From the NCBI GenBank assembly GCA_017442225.1, contig JAFSAR010000022.1:1-55809 (forward strand): DNA of 55,809 nt, read 5' to 3'. Below the pieces are notes generated by a model, which did no database searches, was not told where the DNA came from, and was given only the letters and a program-made list of their open reading frames with translations. This DNA comes from Clostridia bacterium. Its GTDB lineage: Bacteria > Bacillota > Clostridia > Oscillospirales > Acutalibacteraceae. Position 1 is the stretch's first letter. Each line of letters begins with the position of its first letter. Both the position numbers and the translations under genes were made by a program. Positions 24,136-32,272 of this stretch are shown here, piece by piece.

Positions 24136-24357
24136 TTTTCAACATATCCTTTCTTTTTGGATGTGAGGGATGAATCACGCACAAAACATCCCCTTTTTGA
24201 TACACTAAATATTTATTACAGCATATCATATCCTTAACAGAGTAATTATACTCTACTGTATACTCATTTTCAAGATTTTTTTATATTTCAAAATATAAAA
24301 AATTTAAAGGCGCGACAGACAAGTTTTTATTGAAATAGCAATAATATAGTGATAATA
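24136..24357. other. Intergenic leader of the CofE-like/guaA operon
   Basis: This 222-bp gap contains the leader of the downstream operon. A GGGAT/ATCCC stem (about 24167-24195) is present, but I see no match to a purine riboswitch core. The rest is AT-rich. Confidence 0.4.
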
Positions 24358-25260
24358 TTACATTATAGCAGATATTGTGAGCATTTCGCGGATATCGCCG
24401 TAGATTTTTACCGCGTCGGTTATCGGCAGCGGATTTCTGCCACTCCCCACCTCTACGGTAAAAGCGGGACGCAGATAGTGAGCTATAAACCAATCCTTAA
24501 ATCCGCCGCCTGTGGCGAGCTTTATCGGCACGTCAAGCGCGTATCCGCTGGTAGCCGCCATAATCTCTGCCATACGTTTTGCGGTTTCAGTTTCATATCC
24601 GTTATAATTCCAATAGATTACCTCGCCCTGCGAATGAAGCGCCAATGCGTGATGAATATTATACTCTTTGCAAAGATTTACCAATGCTACGGTTTCGGGC
24701 TCGCTGTGAGGCTTTTCTCCGCCAAAGCGTGTAGGCGCAGGACCTAAGATTCCCGATTTTCGCTCAAGGTTATGTAGCTCCTGCCAGCCCGCGTCAAAAT
24801 TGTGGTTTATATCAACGCCGCGCAAGTTTGCATTCCAATGGGTAAAATCGCCCTTGCACATTTTATAAATATTCCCCGCTTCCTTGCCGCACCCCAGCGC
24901 GCCATGTATGGATATTTCACAACCGTCGGGATTAACCCGCGGCACAAAGATGATACCCCTGTTCCCAAGCGCCTTTCGCACGTTTATGCCCGCAAGCGAA
25001 CGGTTGTGGGTATAGGCGTATATAAATTCCTCTAAAAAAAGCAGCAAAATATTGCTTGTTATATGCTCGCTGCCGTGAAAAGCGGCGGTAAACAGCACGT
25101 ATTCAGTGCCCGAGTCAATTTTTAGTGCCGTTATATCCCGTCCCGCGCAGCTTTTTCCTATGGTGAATTGCTGTAAAACGGAATTTCTACAACACATTGC
25201 ATCAATTGCTTTTTTCATTGCTATATAATCATAATCTACTGATTTTACAATTTTATTCAA
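24358..25260 (-). CDS. M14-family zinc carboxypeptidase
   Basis: This roughly 300-residue protein is an M14 carboxypeptidase, possibly acting on peptidoglycan peptides as many single-domain Firmicutes members do. The zinc motif is HGSEH, the substrate-binding stretch is PRVNPDG, NHNFDAGW and ALHSQGEVIYW follow, and the catalytic Glu lies in FTVEVGSG. No signal peptide or cell-wall domain is visible, so a cytoplasmic gamma-D-glutamyl-type role in murein recycling is an inference. A TTG at 25260, 7 bp after GAGGG, is the better start; an ATG seven codons upstream at 25281 has no ribosome site. Confidence 0.88.
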   Translation of the reverse strand: MNKIVKSVDYDYIAMKKAIDAMCCRNSVLQQFTIGKSCAGRDITALKIDSGTEYVLFTAAFHGSEHITSNILLLFLEEFIYAYTHNRSLAGINVRKALGNRGIIFVPRVNPDGCEISIHGALGCGKEAGNIYKMCKGDFTHWNANLRGVDINHNFDAGWQELHNLERKSGILGPAPTRFGGEKPHSEPETVALVNLCKEYNIHHALALHSQGEVIYWNYNGYETETAKRMAEIMAATSGYALDVPIKLATGGGFKDWFIAHYLRPAFTVEVGSGRNPLPITDAVKIYGDIREMLTISAIM

Positions 25261-25315
25261 GACAACACCCTCTAAAAACATTCTATTTAAAGTATATTAA
25301 AGGCGGTAAAGAATA

Positions 25316-25864
25316 ATGAATTTACAAGAAAAACAATTAAGCTCTGAGTACAAATTCAAAGGCAGAATTATCAATTTACGTCAGGATACGGCGTTACTGC
25401 CTAACGGAAATACCGCAACGCGCGAGGTTGTTGAACACCCAGGCGGCGTGTGTGTGGCGGCGCTTACAGATGGGGACGAGCTGCTTTTTGTAAAGCAGTG
25501 GCGCTATCCGTATATGGAAGAAACACTCGAAATCCCCGCAGGCAAGCGTGACCGACAGGACGAGGACCCACTTGAGTGTGGCAAACGCGAATTGCGTGAG
25601 GAGACGGGCGCTGTGGCTCAAAAGTTTATAGACCTGCACCCTCTTTACCCCACACCCGGATATATAAACGAGGTTATATACTGCTTCCTTGCAACAGGTC
25701 TCACTTTTGGCGATCAGGACACCGACGAGGATGAGTTTTTAGACGTTCTTCGTATACCGCTCGAAAAGGCGGTAGAAATGGTGCTATCGGGCAAAATCAA
25801 AGACGCCAAAACTCAGATTGCTGTGCTTAAAGTAAAGGTGCTTCGCGACGCGGGAAAAATATAA
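25316..25864 (+). CDS. nudF: Nudix hydrolase, ADP-ribose pyrophosphatase type
   Basis: This 182-residue protein carries the Nudix box within GKRDRQDEDPLECGKRELREETGA (residues about 79-103; REL-REE-TG core) and the ADP-ribose pyrophosphatase features VKQWRYPY and LHPLYPTPGYINE. It would split ADP-ribose into AMP and ribose-5-phosphate. It is divergent from the M14 gene. Its stop codon overlaps the -35 box of the folT riboswitch promoter. Length and layout are normal. Confidence 0.92.
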   Translation: MNLQEKQLSSEYKFKGRIINLRQDTALLPNGNTATREVVEHPGGVCVAALTDGDELLFVKQWRYPYMEETLEIPAGKRDRQDEDPLECGKRELREETGAVAQKFIDLHPLYPTPGYINEVIYCFLATGLTFGDQDTDEDEFLDVLRIPLEKAVEMVLSGKIKDAKTQIAVLKVKVLRDAGKI

Positions 25865-25892
25865 TTGACATTTGCATAAAACAATGTATAAT
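25865..25892 (+). promoter_or_regulatory. Consensus promoter of folT
   Basis: TTGACA (25865-25870) and TATAAT (25887-25892) are separated by 16 bp. Both hexamers are perfect. Transcription would begin about 8 bp before the riboswitch. Confidence 0.85.
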
Positions 25893-25906
25893 ATAGTTAA
25901 AATATT

Positions 25907-26007
25907 TCAGAGTAGACAGCATGGCGTTAAGTGTTGCGTGAACGGGGAGTTGTCACGCAGACGAAGAGTTTTGTAAAACTCGCGGTTTTGCTGTCGCATC
26001 CCGCTGA
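25907..26007 (+). promoter_or_regulatory. Tetrahydrofolate (THF) riboswitch
   Basis: The aptamer core is clear: GCGTTAAGTGTTGCGTGAACGG (as GCGTTAAGTG and GTGAACGGGG), CACGCAGACGAA, ACTCGCGGTT and GTCGCATCCCGCTGA in order. P1 pairs TCAG (25907-25910) with CTGA (26004-26007). This class binds THF derivatives and controls folate transport and synthesis genes in Firmicutes. It sits directly before folT. Confidence 0.93.
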
Positions 26008-26072
26008 CAAATAATAGACGTATTGTATACAAAAATACCTCCTATTATCAGCCAGTTAGGATGATAGGAGGT
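26003..26072 (+). promoter_or_regulatory. Riboswitch expression platform sequestering the folT ribosome site
   Basis: CCTCCTATTATC (26038-26049) pairs with GATGATAGGAGG (26060-26071), hiding the AGGAGG that lies 10 bp before the folT ATG. The left arm CTATTATCAGC (26042-26052) can instead pair with GCTGA and ATAATAG at 26003-26017, which include the 3' strand of P1. Ligand binding would free the left arm and turn translation off. Confidence 0.85.
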
Positions 26073-26081
26073 TTCTAATTT

Positions 26082-26627
26082 ATGAAAAAAAGTACTAACA
26101 GGCAACAGCTTTTCAAAATTATTTTAACGGCGATACTTATTGCGCTCAACGTGATTTTAGAGCGGTTTTTAGCCTATTCGGTGTGGAATCAGACTATAAG
26201 CTTTGGTTTTATAGCGGTAGCCTTCGCCGCCGCTTTTTTAGGAACGCCCTACGCGGTAGCCGTTGCAGGCTTCGGTGACCTTATCGGTTCGCTGCTGTTC
26301 CCATTTGGCGCGTATTTCCCCGGCTTTACACTTACAAACTGTATTTACGGACTGATTCTTGCCGAGTTTATTTACAAAAACTCAACGCCGATAAAAATTA
26401 TTATCAGCGTCGTTTTAAACAAAATCGTCTGCTCGCTGATACTTAACACCCTCTGGATATCAATAATGTATCGTGGCGGCGTTGACGCATTTTTTGCGGT
26501 CTTAATAACACGGTTGTTATCAACAGGAATTCTGGCAGCCGTAGAGCTTATAGTGCTTTTACTTATGTTTTCAGAGAAAAGCAAAATACGGATATTGCTT
26601 GAGAAAAATTTAAAAAAGATTATATAA
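26082..26627 (+). CDS. folT: Folate ECF transporter S component FolT
   Basis: This 181-residue membrane protein has about six hydrophobic segments and the S-component pattern (ILIALNVILERFLAY, FIAVAFAAAFLGTPYAVAVAGFGDLIGSLLFPFGAY). S components bind the vitamin and dock to the shared EcfAAT energising module, which is not in this window. The THF riboswitch just upstream specifies folate as substrate. Expression is controlled at translation by the riboswitch hairpin. Confidence 0.93.
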   Translation: MKKSTNRQQLFKIILTAILIALNVILERFLAYSVWNQTISFGFIAVAFAAAFLGTPYAVAVAGFGDLIGSLLFPFGAYFPGFTLTNCIYGLILAEFIYKNSTPIKIIISVVLNKIVCSLILNTLWISIMYRGGVDAFFAVLITRLLSTGILAAVELIVLLLMFSEKSKIRILLEKNLKKII

Positions 26628-26631
26628 ATCA

Positions 26632-26658
26632 AAAGGCATCACATTTTCGTGATGCCCT
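26632..26658. terminator. Terminator between folT and the MGMT-like gene
   Basis: GGCATCAC (26635-26642) pairs with GTGATGCC (26649-26656) between convergent genes, with A- and T-rich flanks on both sides, so it can work in both directions. Confidence 0.7.
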
Positions 26659-26663
26659 TTGCT

Positions 26664-26975
26664 TTATTTCCATCCGTATTTTCTTAAATCAATATGCCCG
26701 TCGCTTTCAAATACAATGCCCTCTTGCTCTAACATCTGACGTTGTATATCGCCGCCACCAAATGCAAAGGTGGCGGCAGTTTTGCCCTCTCGGTTAACCA
26801 CCCTGTGACACGGTATGATGCCGGGCGCGGGGTTTACATGAAGCGCATAGCCCACCACACGCGACCAGCGCGGATTACCCGCCATGCGCGCCACTGTGCC
26901 GTAGGTTGCGACCTTGCCCTTTGGTATCTTTTGCACAACGTTATAAATCTGATTAAAAACTGACAAGCAATTCAC
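26664..26975 (-). CDS. MGMT-family DNA alkyltransferase C-terminal domain protein
   Basis: This 103-residue protein is the DNA-binding domain of O6-alkylguanine-DNA alkyltransferases (VVQKIPKGKVATYGTVARMAG, VGYALHVNPAP). The active cysteine is present in IPCHRVV, so it is not an Atl protein, which has Trp at this position. The N-terminal domain is missing, as in many short MGMT-like proteins; repair of alkylated guanine is likely. The start is a GTG at 26975, or a TTG at 26966 placed 6 bp after AAGGGTG. It starts 2 bp after the citrate synthase stop. Confidence 0.88.
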   Translation of the reverse strand: MNCLSVFNQIYNVVQKIPKGKVATYGTVARMAGNPRWSRVVGYALHVNPAPGIIPCHRVVNREGKTAATFAFGGGDIQRQMLEQEGIVFESDGHIDLRKYGWK

Positions 26976-26977
26976 CC

Positions 26978-28336
26978 TTATCTTTCATCAATCGGTATAT
27001 ATTTTACCGCATCTTTAACGTTGATATACGCGGGACGGATAATTTTGCCTGCGTTTTGTATCTCTTCAATACGGTGTGCACACCAACCCGCAATTCGCGC
27101 TATAGCAAAAAGCGGTGTGTAAAGCTCGTTAGGTAACCCTAACATTCGATAAACCATACCTGAATAAAAGTCAACGTTGGCGCTGACACCCTTATATATT
27201 TTTCGCTTTTCAGCAATAATTTCTGGCGCCATCTTCTCTACTGTGCGGTAAAGCTTGTATTCTTGCTGCATACCCTTTTCTTCGGATAATTTCTTGGCGT
27301 ACTCGCGCAAAATCTCAGCGCGCGGGTCAGAAAGCGAATAAACTGCGTGACCCATACCGTAAATAAGACCCGCGTTATCAAAAGCTTTTTTATCAAGCAG
27401 ATCGGAAAGATACTGTCTGATTTGCGCGTCGTCGGTGGTATCGATGCTCTGTTTCATATCGTCAAACATCTGCACAACCTTGATGTTAGCGCCACCGTGA
27501 CGGGGACCTTTAAGAGAACCTAACGCCGCCGATATTGCGGCATAGGTATCGGTACCCGACGAGGTTACAACGTGGGTTGTAAAGGTTGAGTTGTTACCGC
27601 CGCCGTGCTCTGCGTGCAACACCAGAGCCAAGTCCAAAAGCTTTGCCTCGATGGGTGTAAATTTGCCGTCCTCACGCAAAATATAGAGCAGATTTTCAGC
27701 CGTATTATATTCTTTTTTAGGATAATGGATAAAAAGGCTCTGTCCGTTATGATAATGCTGATAAGAGTGATACGCATACACCGCCAACAGCGGAAACTGC
27801 GCTATCAGCTGCAGCGACTGACGCATCACGTTTGGCACCGAAATATCATCGGGGTTTTCATCATAGCTGTAAAGCGCCAGCACACAGCGAGAAAGTATAT
27901 TCATCATATCCTTGCTCGGCGCTTTCAGTATCATATCGCGCACAAATGATGGCGGTAGCGAGCGGTAGTTTGACAGCTGCTCGCAAAATTCTTTGAGCTC
28001 ATCACCTGTAGGCAATTTTGACGAAAGCAGCAGATAAACCGCCTCTTCAAAGCCGGGTTGTCCGCCCCCTGAAAAGCCGCTTACCAAATCAAATATATTT
28101 ACGCCGCGATAGTAAAGCTCACCGCGACAAGGCACTTCGTTGCCGTTTTCGTCCTTTTTGCGCGAGTTAATGCACGATACCTCGGTAAGCCCAGATACTA
28201 CGCCTTTACCGTCAAGGTCGCGAAGACCGCGCTTTACGTTGTGCTGCATATACATATCGTACTGAATATTATTGTTATTACACGACTTTTCAGCCAATTC
28301 TTTTATATATGGGGTGATTTCTGAGTAGTTAATCAT
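26978..28336 (-). CDS. gltA: Citrate synthase
   Basis: This 452-residue protein condenses acetyl-CoA and oxaloacetate to citrate. Catalytic histidine regions HAEHGGGNNSTFTTHVV and GMGHAVYSLSDPRA and the aspartate in NVDFYSGMVY are present. The form is that of long Firmicutes citrate synthases with an N-terminal extension (GLTEVSCINSRKKDENGNE). In a fermenting anaerobe it would supply glutamate synthesis. The ATG at 28336 follows AAAGGAACGGCA. It follows the SLC13-like permease but a terminator lies between. Confidence 0.93.
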   Translation of the reverse strand: MINYSEITPYIKELAEKSCNNNNIQYDMYMQHNVKRGLRDLDGKGVVSGLTEVSCINSRKKDENGNEVPCRGELYYRGVNIFDLVSGFSGGGQPGFEEAVYLLLSSKLPTGDELKEFCEQLSNYRSLPPSFVRDMILKAPSKDMMNILSRCVLALYSYDENPDDISVPNVMRQSLQLIAQFPLLAVYAYHSYQHYHNGQSLFIHYPKKEYNTAENLLYILREDGKFTPIEAKLLDLALVLHAEHGGGNNSTFTTHVVTSSGTDTYAAISAALGSLKGPRHGGANIKVVQMFDDMKQSIDTTDDAQIRQYLSDLLDKKAFDNAGLIYGMGHAVYSLSDPRAEILREYAKKLSEEKGMQQEYKLYRTVEKMAPEIIAEKRKIYKGVSANVDFYSGMVYRMLGLPNELYTPLFAIARIAGWCAHRIEEIQNAGKIIRPAYINVKDAVKYIPIDER

Positions 28337-28384
28337 TGCCGTTCCTTTCAAGTTCATTTTTATACATAATAACACAAAGTAAAA

Positions 28385-28419
28385 AAACTGTCAATTTTGT
28401 ACGCCAAAATTAACAGTTT
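28385..28419 (-). terminator. Terminator after the permease gene
   Basis: AAACTGT and AATTTTG (28385-28399) pair with CAAAATT and ACAGTTT (28405-28419) with one mismatch, and the minus strand continues with T residues. The stem overlaps the permease stop. Confidence 0.65.
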
Positions 28420-29576
28420 CTTATTAAAAGCATAAATACAACAAGTATCCCAAGTATCCCAAAATTAAATGCGGTAAACTGCTTTATATAGCTTACGGTC
28501 TTTTGGGGGCAGTGCTTGGTGTACTCGCGATAGGTGATAAGGCTCGCAAGCGAGGCGATAAGCGTACCCGCGCCGCCAATGTTTACACCCACAAGCAAAT
28601 CAGCGCAATTGTCGGTAAACTGCGCCAGCAATATTGCCGACGGCACGTTGCTGATTACTTGACACGACGCCACGCTGAAAAGCAGAGTGCTTTTGTGGAG
28701 CATAAACGAAAATGTGTCGCGCACCGCATCAATTCGCGCCATATTACCCGAAAATATAAAGAAAAATACAAATGTCAGCAGTAACGGATAGTCCACTTTT
28801 TTAAGCGCGTCGCGGTCAATAAAAAACAGTACGGCGGTAATAACAACAATACCTATCGGATAGGGTATTCCCCTGAACACAATCGCGATACTAAGCGCGA
28901 AAAGGCAGAGATAAAGCGAAGTTTTGCCGCGGGGCAGACTCACCTTTTCGCCCTCTATTTTAAGCGGCTCAGGACGCACAAATATAATACAACAAAGCGT
29001 AATAAGCACGATTGACACCACAAACGGTGGCGTCATAATACTCATAAATTCAAGATTGGGAATGTTAAATTTTGTATACAAATAAAGGTTTTGCGGATTG
29101 CCAAAGGGAGTCAGCATACCGCCTAAATTTGCGGCGATATTCTGCATAATAAAGGTAAACGCCATATACTTTTGCTTTCCCGTGGTACTTAGCACAAAAA
29201 AGCCTAACGGCAAAAAGGTCAGTAACGCCATATCGTTAGCGATAAGCATTGAACCTATAAAGGTTATGTAAACAAGCGCCAACACACAAAGCCGTATATT
29301 TTTAAAGCACTCTACAATTTTCTGCGCCATAGTATAAAAGAATTTTATGTTTCTAAGCGCGCAAACAACCGCAAGCACACAGTAAAGGCAGGACAGGGTT
29401 TTAAAATCAAAATAATGGAGATATTCGCGGTCGGGCGGTACGATAACAGTGGTTACTGCCGCCGCAACAAAAGCCACTACCATTACAATATTGTTTTTTA
29501 CAAACTGTATCACACGCGGTAAAATATTAAACTGCGGTATATGTATGTATCTTTTTGATATAACCCTTGTGCTCAA
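28410..29576 (-). CDS. SLC13/ArsB-like anion permease
   Basis: This 388-residue membrane protein has about 10 hydrophobic segments. Two conserved loops with ANDMALLTFLPLG and SNVPSAILLAQF are typical of the ion transporter superfamily containing ArsB, CitT and SLC13 proteins. The substrate may be a dicarboxylate, citrate or another anion; the neighbouring citrate synthase hints at citrate but the two have separate transcripts. I chose the TTG at 29576, 7 bp after AGGGGG; an upstream start would give a charged, non-homologous leader. The promoter TTGACT-17-TAGAAT (29621-29649) is just upstream. Confidence 0.82.
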   Translation of the reverse strand: MSTRVISKRYIHIPQFNILPRVIQFVKNNIVMVVAFVAAAVTTVIVPPDREYLHYFDFKTLSCLYCVLAVVCALRNIKFFYTMAQKIVECFKNIRLCVLALVYITFIGSMLIANDMALLTFLPLGFFVLSTTGKQKYMAFTFIMQNIAANLGGMLTPFGNPQNLYLYTKFNIPNLEFMSIMTPPFVVSIVLITLCCIIFVRPEPLKIEGEKVSLPRGKTSLYLCLFALSIAIVFRGIPYPIGIVVITAVLFFIDRDALKKVDYPLLLTFVFFFIFSGNMARIDAVRDTFSFMLHKSTLLFSVASCQVISNVPSAILLAQFTDNCADLLVGVNIGGAGTLIASLASLITYREYTKHCPQKTVSYIKQFTAFNFGILGILVVFMLLIRNC

Positions 29577-29620
29577 AACCCTACCCCCTTTTATTTTTCT
29601 TTTGGCGCAAAGCCTTGACA

Positions 29621-29649
29621 ATTCTACTGCAACAGGAATTAAAAGTCAA
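29621..29649 (-). promoter_or_regulatory. Promoter of the permease gene
   Basis: On the minus strand TTGACT (29644-29649) and TAGAAT (29621-29626) are 17 bp apart, about 45 bp upstream of the TTG start. Confidence 0.65.
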
Positions 29650-29673
29650 TATAAATTTTTCACAAAAAGTGAG

Positions 29674-29702
29674 CAAAGTCCCGACTTTGTCGGGACTTTG
29701 TG
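29674..29702 (-). terminator. Terminator after nth
   Basis: CAAAGTCCCGAC (29674-29685) pairs perfectly with GTCGGGACTTTG (29689-29700) around TTT. It is downstream of nth and upstream of the permease promoter. Confidence 0.7.
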
Positions 29703-29755
29703 TGCAGTCTTTCTGTTTCATTGCCTGTTTTGCTCCAAAAAATCGGTGTTTATGT

Positions 29756-30385
29756 TTATGCTTTATTTGATGGGCAAAATTCACTCATTGGACAACGCTC
29801 ACAATATGTTTTGCGAGCAGTACATATATCACGTCCAAAAAGCACTGTTCGATGACAGAAATCGTTTGATTTATCGGGGGGCAACAGCCTGCGCATAGCG
29901 TTTTCCACCTGTAAAGGATTGGTAGTTTTTACAAATCCCAATCTGTTGCACAACCTTATAAAATGCGTATCGGTAACAACGGCAGGCTTACCGTAAACAT
30001 CACCGCAAACTAAATTTGCAGTTTTGCGGCCAACACCTGGCAAGCGTGTCAATTGCTCAATCGTATCGGGCACTTTGCCGCCAAACTCAGTCATTATCAT
30101 TTTGCCAATTCCCACTAAATCTTTTGCCTTTGTTTTATAAAGGCCACAGGTTTTGATTAGTTCTTCAACCTTTTCAATCGGCGCCATAGCCATTGAAAAT
30201 GCGTCGGGATAGGCTTTAAATAATGCAGGTGTTACCATATTAACGCGCGCGTCGGTGCATTGTGCCGAAAGTCGCGTTGCAATAAGCAACTGAAAAGCAT
30301 CGCTGTAATTAAGCGAGCAGATGGCATCAGGATATAATTTTTCAAGTGCCTCTACAGCTTTTACAACTCTATCTTTTTTTGTCAT
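29756..30385 (-). CDS. nth: Endonuclease III
   Basis: This 209-residue DNA glycosylase/AP lyase removes oxidised pyrimidines. It contains the helix-hairpin-helix LTRLPGVGRKTANLV with the catalytic Lys, followed by the Asp in VVTDTHFIRLCNRLG, and the [4Fe-4S] ligands CTARKTYCERCPMSEFC. The start overlaps the stop of the upstream PTS-like gene (TAATG), so the two are probably coupled even though unrelated in function. Confidence 0.96.
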   Translation of the reverse strand: MTKKDRVVKAVEALEKLYPDAICSLNYSDAFQLLIATRLSAQCTDARVNMVTPALFKAYPDAFSMAMAPIEKVEELIKTCGLYKTKAKDLVGIGKMIMTEFGGKVPDTIEQLTRLPGVGRKTANLVCGDVYGKPAVVTDTHFIRLCNRLGFVKTTNPLQVENAMRRLLPPDKSNDFCHRTVLFGRDICTARKTYCERCPMSEFCPSNKA

Positions 30386-31425
30386 TATGCATCAAGCCTC
30401 ATATCGCCTGATTTTATCCAGCCGAGTTTTCGCATAGTTTCACTTACACCCAAAGCAATAATCGCGGGCAATACAAAGTGCATAACCGCAATTTCAAGCA
30501 CAGCAACAACAGGTTCAAATCCATTTGCCACCATTTCGGTATAGGTTTCAAACGGACCTACAAGTCCTGCTGTTCCCATACCTGAGCCTGTAGGAGTGCT
30601 TACCATTTTAAGTAGTGCGGTAGAAACAGGTCCTAAAATTGCGCTTGATATTATTGCAGGCAACCAAATTATAGGTTTGCGAACAATGTTTGGCATTTGA
30701 AGCATAGATGTGCCAATACCTTGAGAAACAAGACCTGACACCTTGTTTTCGCGGTAAGATGCCACCGCAAAGCCTATCATATTACAGCAACAACCTACAA
30801 CTGCGGCGCCTGCAGCAAGGCCCGAAAGTTTAAGCGAAACACCAATAGCGGCTGATGATATAGGTAAGGTCAGACATATACCCATAACAACCGATACAAT
30901 AATGCCGCAAATAATGGGTTGCTGCTCTACGCCAAAGTTGATAATAGATCCAATCCAAGACATAAAGCGTGAAACGGGCGGTCCTATAACAAAACCTGCC
31001 GCACTACCTGTAAGGATAGAAACCAACGGTGTTACAATAATATCTACCTTTGTTTTGCCGGAAACCAGTCCACCGATCTCTATTGCCACATACGCCGCAA
31101 CAAATGCGCCCAGCGGCTCACCAGGTCTTCCCATAACAAAGCTTTCGGTAGCAATATTGGGGAATGCGCCCACAAGACCCGCAACTGCCGCAGACACGGT
31201 AACAAGCGGAGATGATTTTAATTTGCAAGCAACACCTATACCGATACCTGCGCCCGTTATAGTTTTGGCAAAGCCACCTACAGCCACAAGATAATTTCCT
31301 GCCGCGCCACCTATTATAGTACCAACCTGTGAAATGATTGTACCAATAATCAGCGTAGCAAAAAGGCCCGAAGCCATACCTGAAAGTCCGTCTATAAAAA
31401 GACGATTTAAATACTTTTTAATCAT
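30385..31425 (-). CDS. PTS EIIC-like membrane transporter
   Basis: This 346-residue integral membrane protein is rich in Gly/Ala helices (GMASGLFATLIIGTIISQVGTII, GAGIGIGVACKLKSSPLVTVSAAVAGLVGAFPNI in two stretches) and matches the PTS_EIIC_2 type of stand-alone IIC-like proteins. No EIIA or EIIB gene is adjacent, so transport by a full phosphotransferase system is doubtful and the substrate is unknown. I chose the second ATG at 31425, 6 bp after AGGAGG; the first ATG directly abuts that site. It is upstream of nth. Confidence 0.8.
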   Translation of the reverse strand: MIKKYLNRLFIDGLSGMASGLFATLIIGTIISQVGTIIGGAAGNYLVAVGGFAKTITGAGIGIGVACKLKSSPLVTVSAAVAGLVGAFPNIATESFVMGRPGEPLGAFVAAYVAIEIGGLVSGKTKVDIIVTPLVSILTGSAAGFVIGPPVSRFMSWIGSIINFGVEQQPIICGIIVSVVMGICLTLPISSAAIGVSLKLSGLAAGAAVVGCCCNMIGFAVASYRENKVSGLVSQGIGTSMLQMPNIVRKPIIWLPAIISSAILGPVSTALLKMVSTPTGSGMGTAGLVGPFETYTEMVANGFEPVVAVLEIAVMHFVLPAIIALGVSETMRKLGWIKSGDMRLDA

Positions 31426-31513
31426 TTTCATCCTCCTGTTCGATGAATTTCTCTTAAATTTAACATAATTATAGTACAATCTTTTTTTGCAGTCAAGTAA
31501 GCGATAAGAAAAA

Positions 31514-31533
31514 ATCCCCGAAAATTCGGGGTT
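31514..31533. terminator. Terminator between small membrane gene and PTS-like gene
   Basis: CCCCGAA-AA-TTCGGGG (31516-31531) forms a tight hairpin with T runs on both strands. It ends the minus-strand XRE/membrane pair. Confidence 0.8.
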
Positions 31534-31540
31534 TTTTGCT

Positions 31541-31939
31541 TTAGTATTTTTTATGCAAAATCATATAACTTATCCAATATAGAAAAACTACTATACAAAT
31601 ACTGCCACTTGAAAGCATCATTAAGTCTTCTTTACCTATGAACTTAAAAATCATAGTTCCAACAGCCGCGATAATAACAAACAAATATCCTGCCCAACTC
31701 CAAGCTTTCATAGATATAAATTTGTTGCGTTCGTCATTATTTTGAAGGTCAATTTCCTCGCGATATTTTTCATTTTTGTGATACTTAATATTTCGCAAAA
31801 GAAAAATTGCGCCAACAATAATAAGTGCTATGCCCATACCACTCCAGAACTCGTCTATACGATGAGCAAAATGGCACACGCATAATACAAAACCAATTAC
31901 AATTTCTAATATGCTTGATATAAGTCGTGCTTTTCTCAT
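31541..31939 (-). CDS. Small four-helix membrane protein paired with XRE regulator
   Basis: This 132-residue protein of unknown function has four hydrophobic segments (about 7-25, 33-49, 80-97 and 107-128) and a charged middle (KYHKNEKYREEIDLQNNDERNKF). Its ATG overlaps the regulator stop (ATGA), so the two are translationally coupled. Such two-gene units of an XRE regulator and a small membrane protein are common in Firmicutes; a role in envelope stress or a peptide-sensing function is only speculation. Confidence 0.8.
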   Translation of the reverse strand: MRKARLISSILEIVIGFVLCVCHFAHRIDEFWSGMGIALIIVGAIFLLRNIKYHKNEKYREEIDLQNNDERNKFISMKAWSWAGYLFVIIAAVGTMIFKFIGKEDLMMLSSGSICIVVFLYWISYMILHKKY

Positions 31940-32142
31940 TTTTTATCCTCCTCGTCAAAAATAAATATTTCTTCAATAGTCATATCAAAGCATTTCGCAA
32001 TTTTATAAGCCAAAAATATAGAGGGATTATATCTACCCGTTTCGAGCGAGCTGATAGTCTGCCTTGATACGCCCAGTGTCTTTGCAAAATCCTCTTGGGT
32101 AATACCCTTTTGCTTTCTTATTTCTTCGATTTTGTTTTTCAT
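31936..32142 (-). CDS. Small XRE-family regulator
   Basis: This 68-residue protein is a stand-alone helix-turn-helix (MKNKIEEIRKQKGITQEDFA, then VSRQTISSLETGRYNPS) with an acidic end. It belongs to the family of YozG/XRE-like repressors. It likely represses its own operon, since a palindrome lies between its promoter and the start. It has an AGAGGTGG site. Confidence 0.92.
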   Translation of the reverse strand: MKNKIEEIRKQKGITQEDFAKTLGVSRQTISSLETGRYNPSIFLAYKIAKCFDMTIEEIFIFDEEDKK

Positions 32143-32159
32143 TTGCCCACCTCTTTTGA

Positions 32160-32211
32160 TGTAAAGTTTACTTTACATTGATATAATAGCACATATTTTT
32201 TAAAATGTCAA
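32160..32211 (-). promoter_or_regulatory. Promoter and palindromic operator of the XRE/membrane pair
   Basis: On the minus strand TTGACA (32206-32211) and TATTAT (32183-32188) are 17 bp apart. The palindrome TGTAAAG-TTTA-CTTTACA (32160-32177) covers the region around the transcription start, and a half-site CTTTACA lies at 32217-32223 upstream of the -35 box. This is a typical autorepression layout. Confidence 0.75.
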
Positions 32212-32240
32212 GCAAACTTTACATTTGGTTTAAAAAAATA

Positions 32241-32262
32241 AATCCCCGAGAAATCGGGGATT
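32241..32262. terminator. Terminator after pnp
   Basis: AATCCCCGA-GAAA-TCGGGGATT is a 9-bp stem with a tetraloop followed by T residues on the minus strand. Confidence 0.8.
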
Positions 32263-32272
32263 TTCATTTTAA

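Noticed and set aside
24136..24357. Purine riboswitch before the CofE-like/guaA operon
   Set aside because: The conserved loop and junction bases of the purine aptamer are not found.
26664..26975. Atl-type alkyltransferase-like protein without activity
   Set aside because: The active-site cysteine is present in IPCHRVV.
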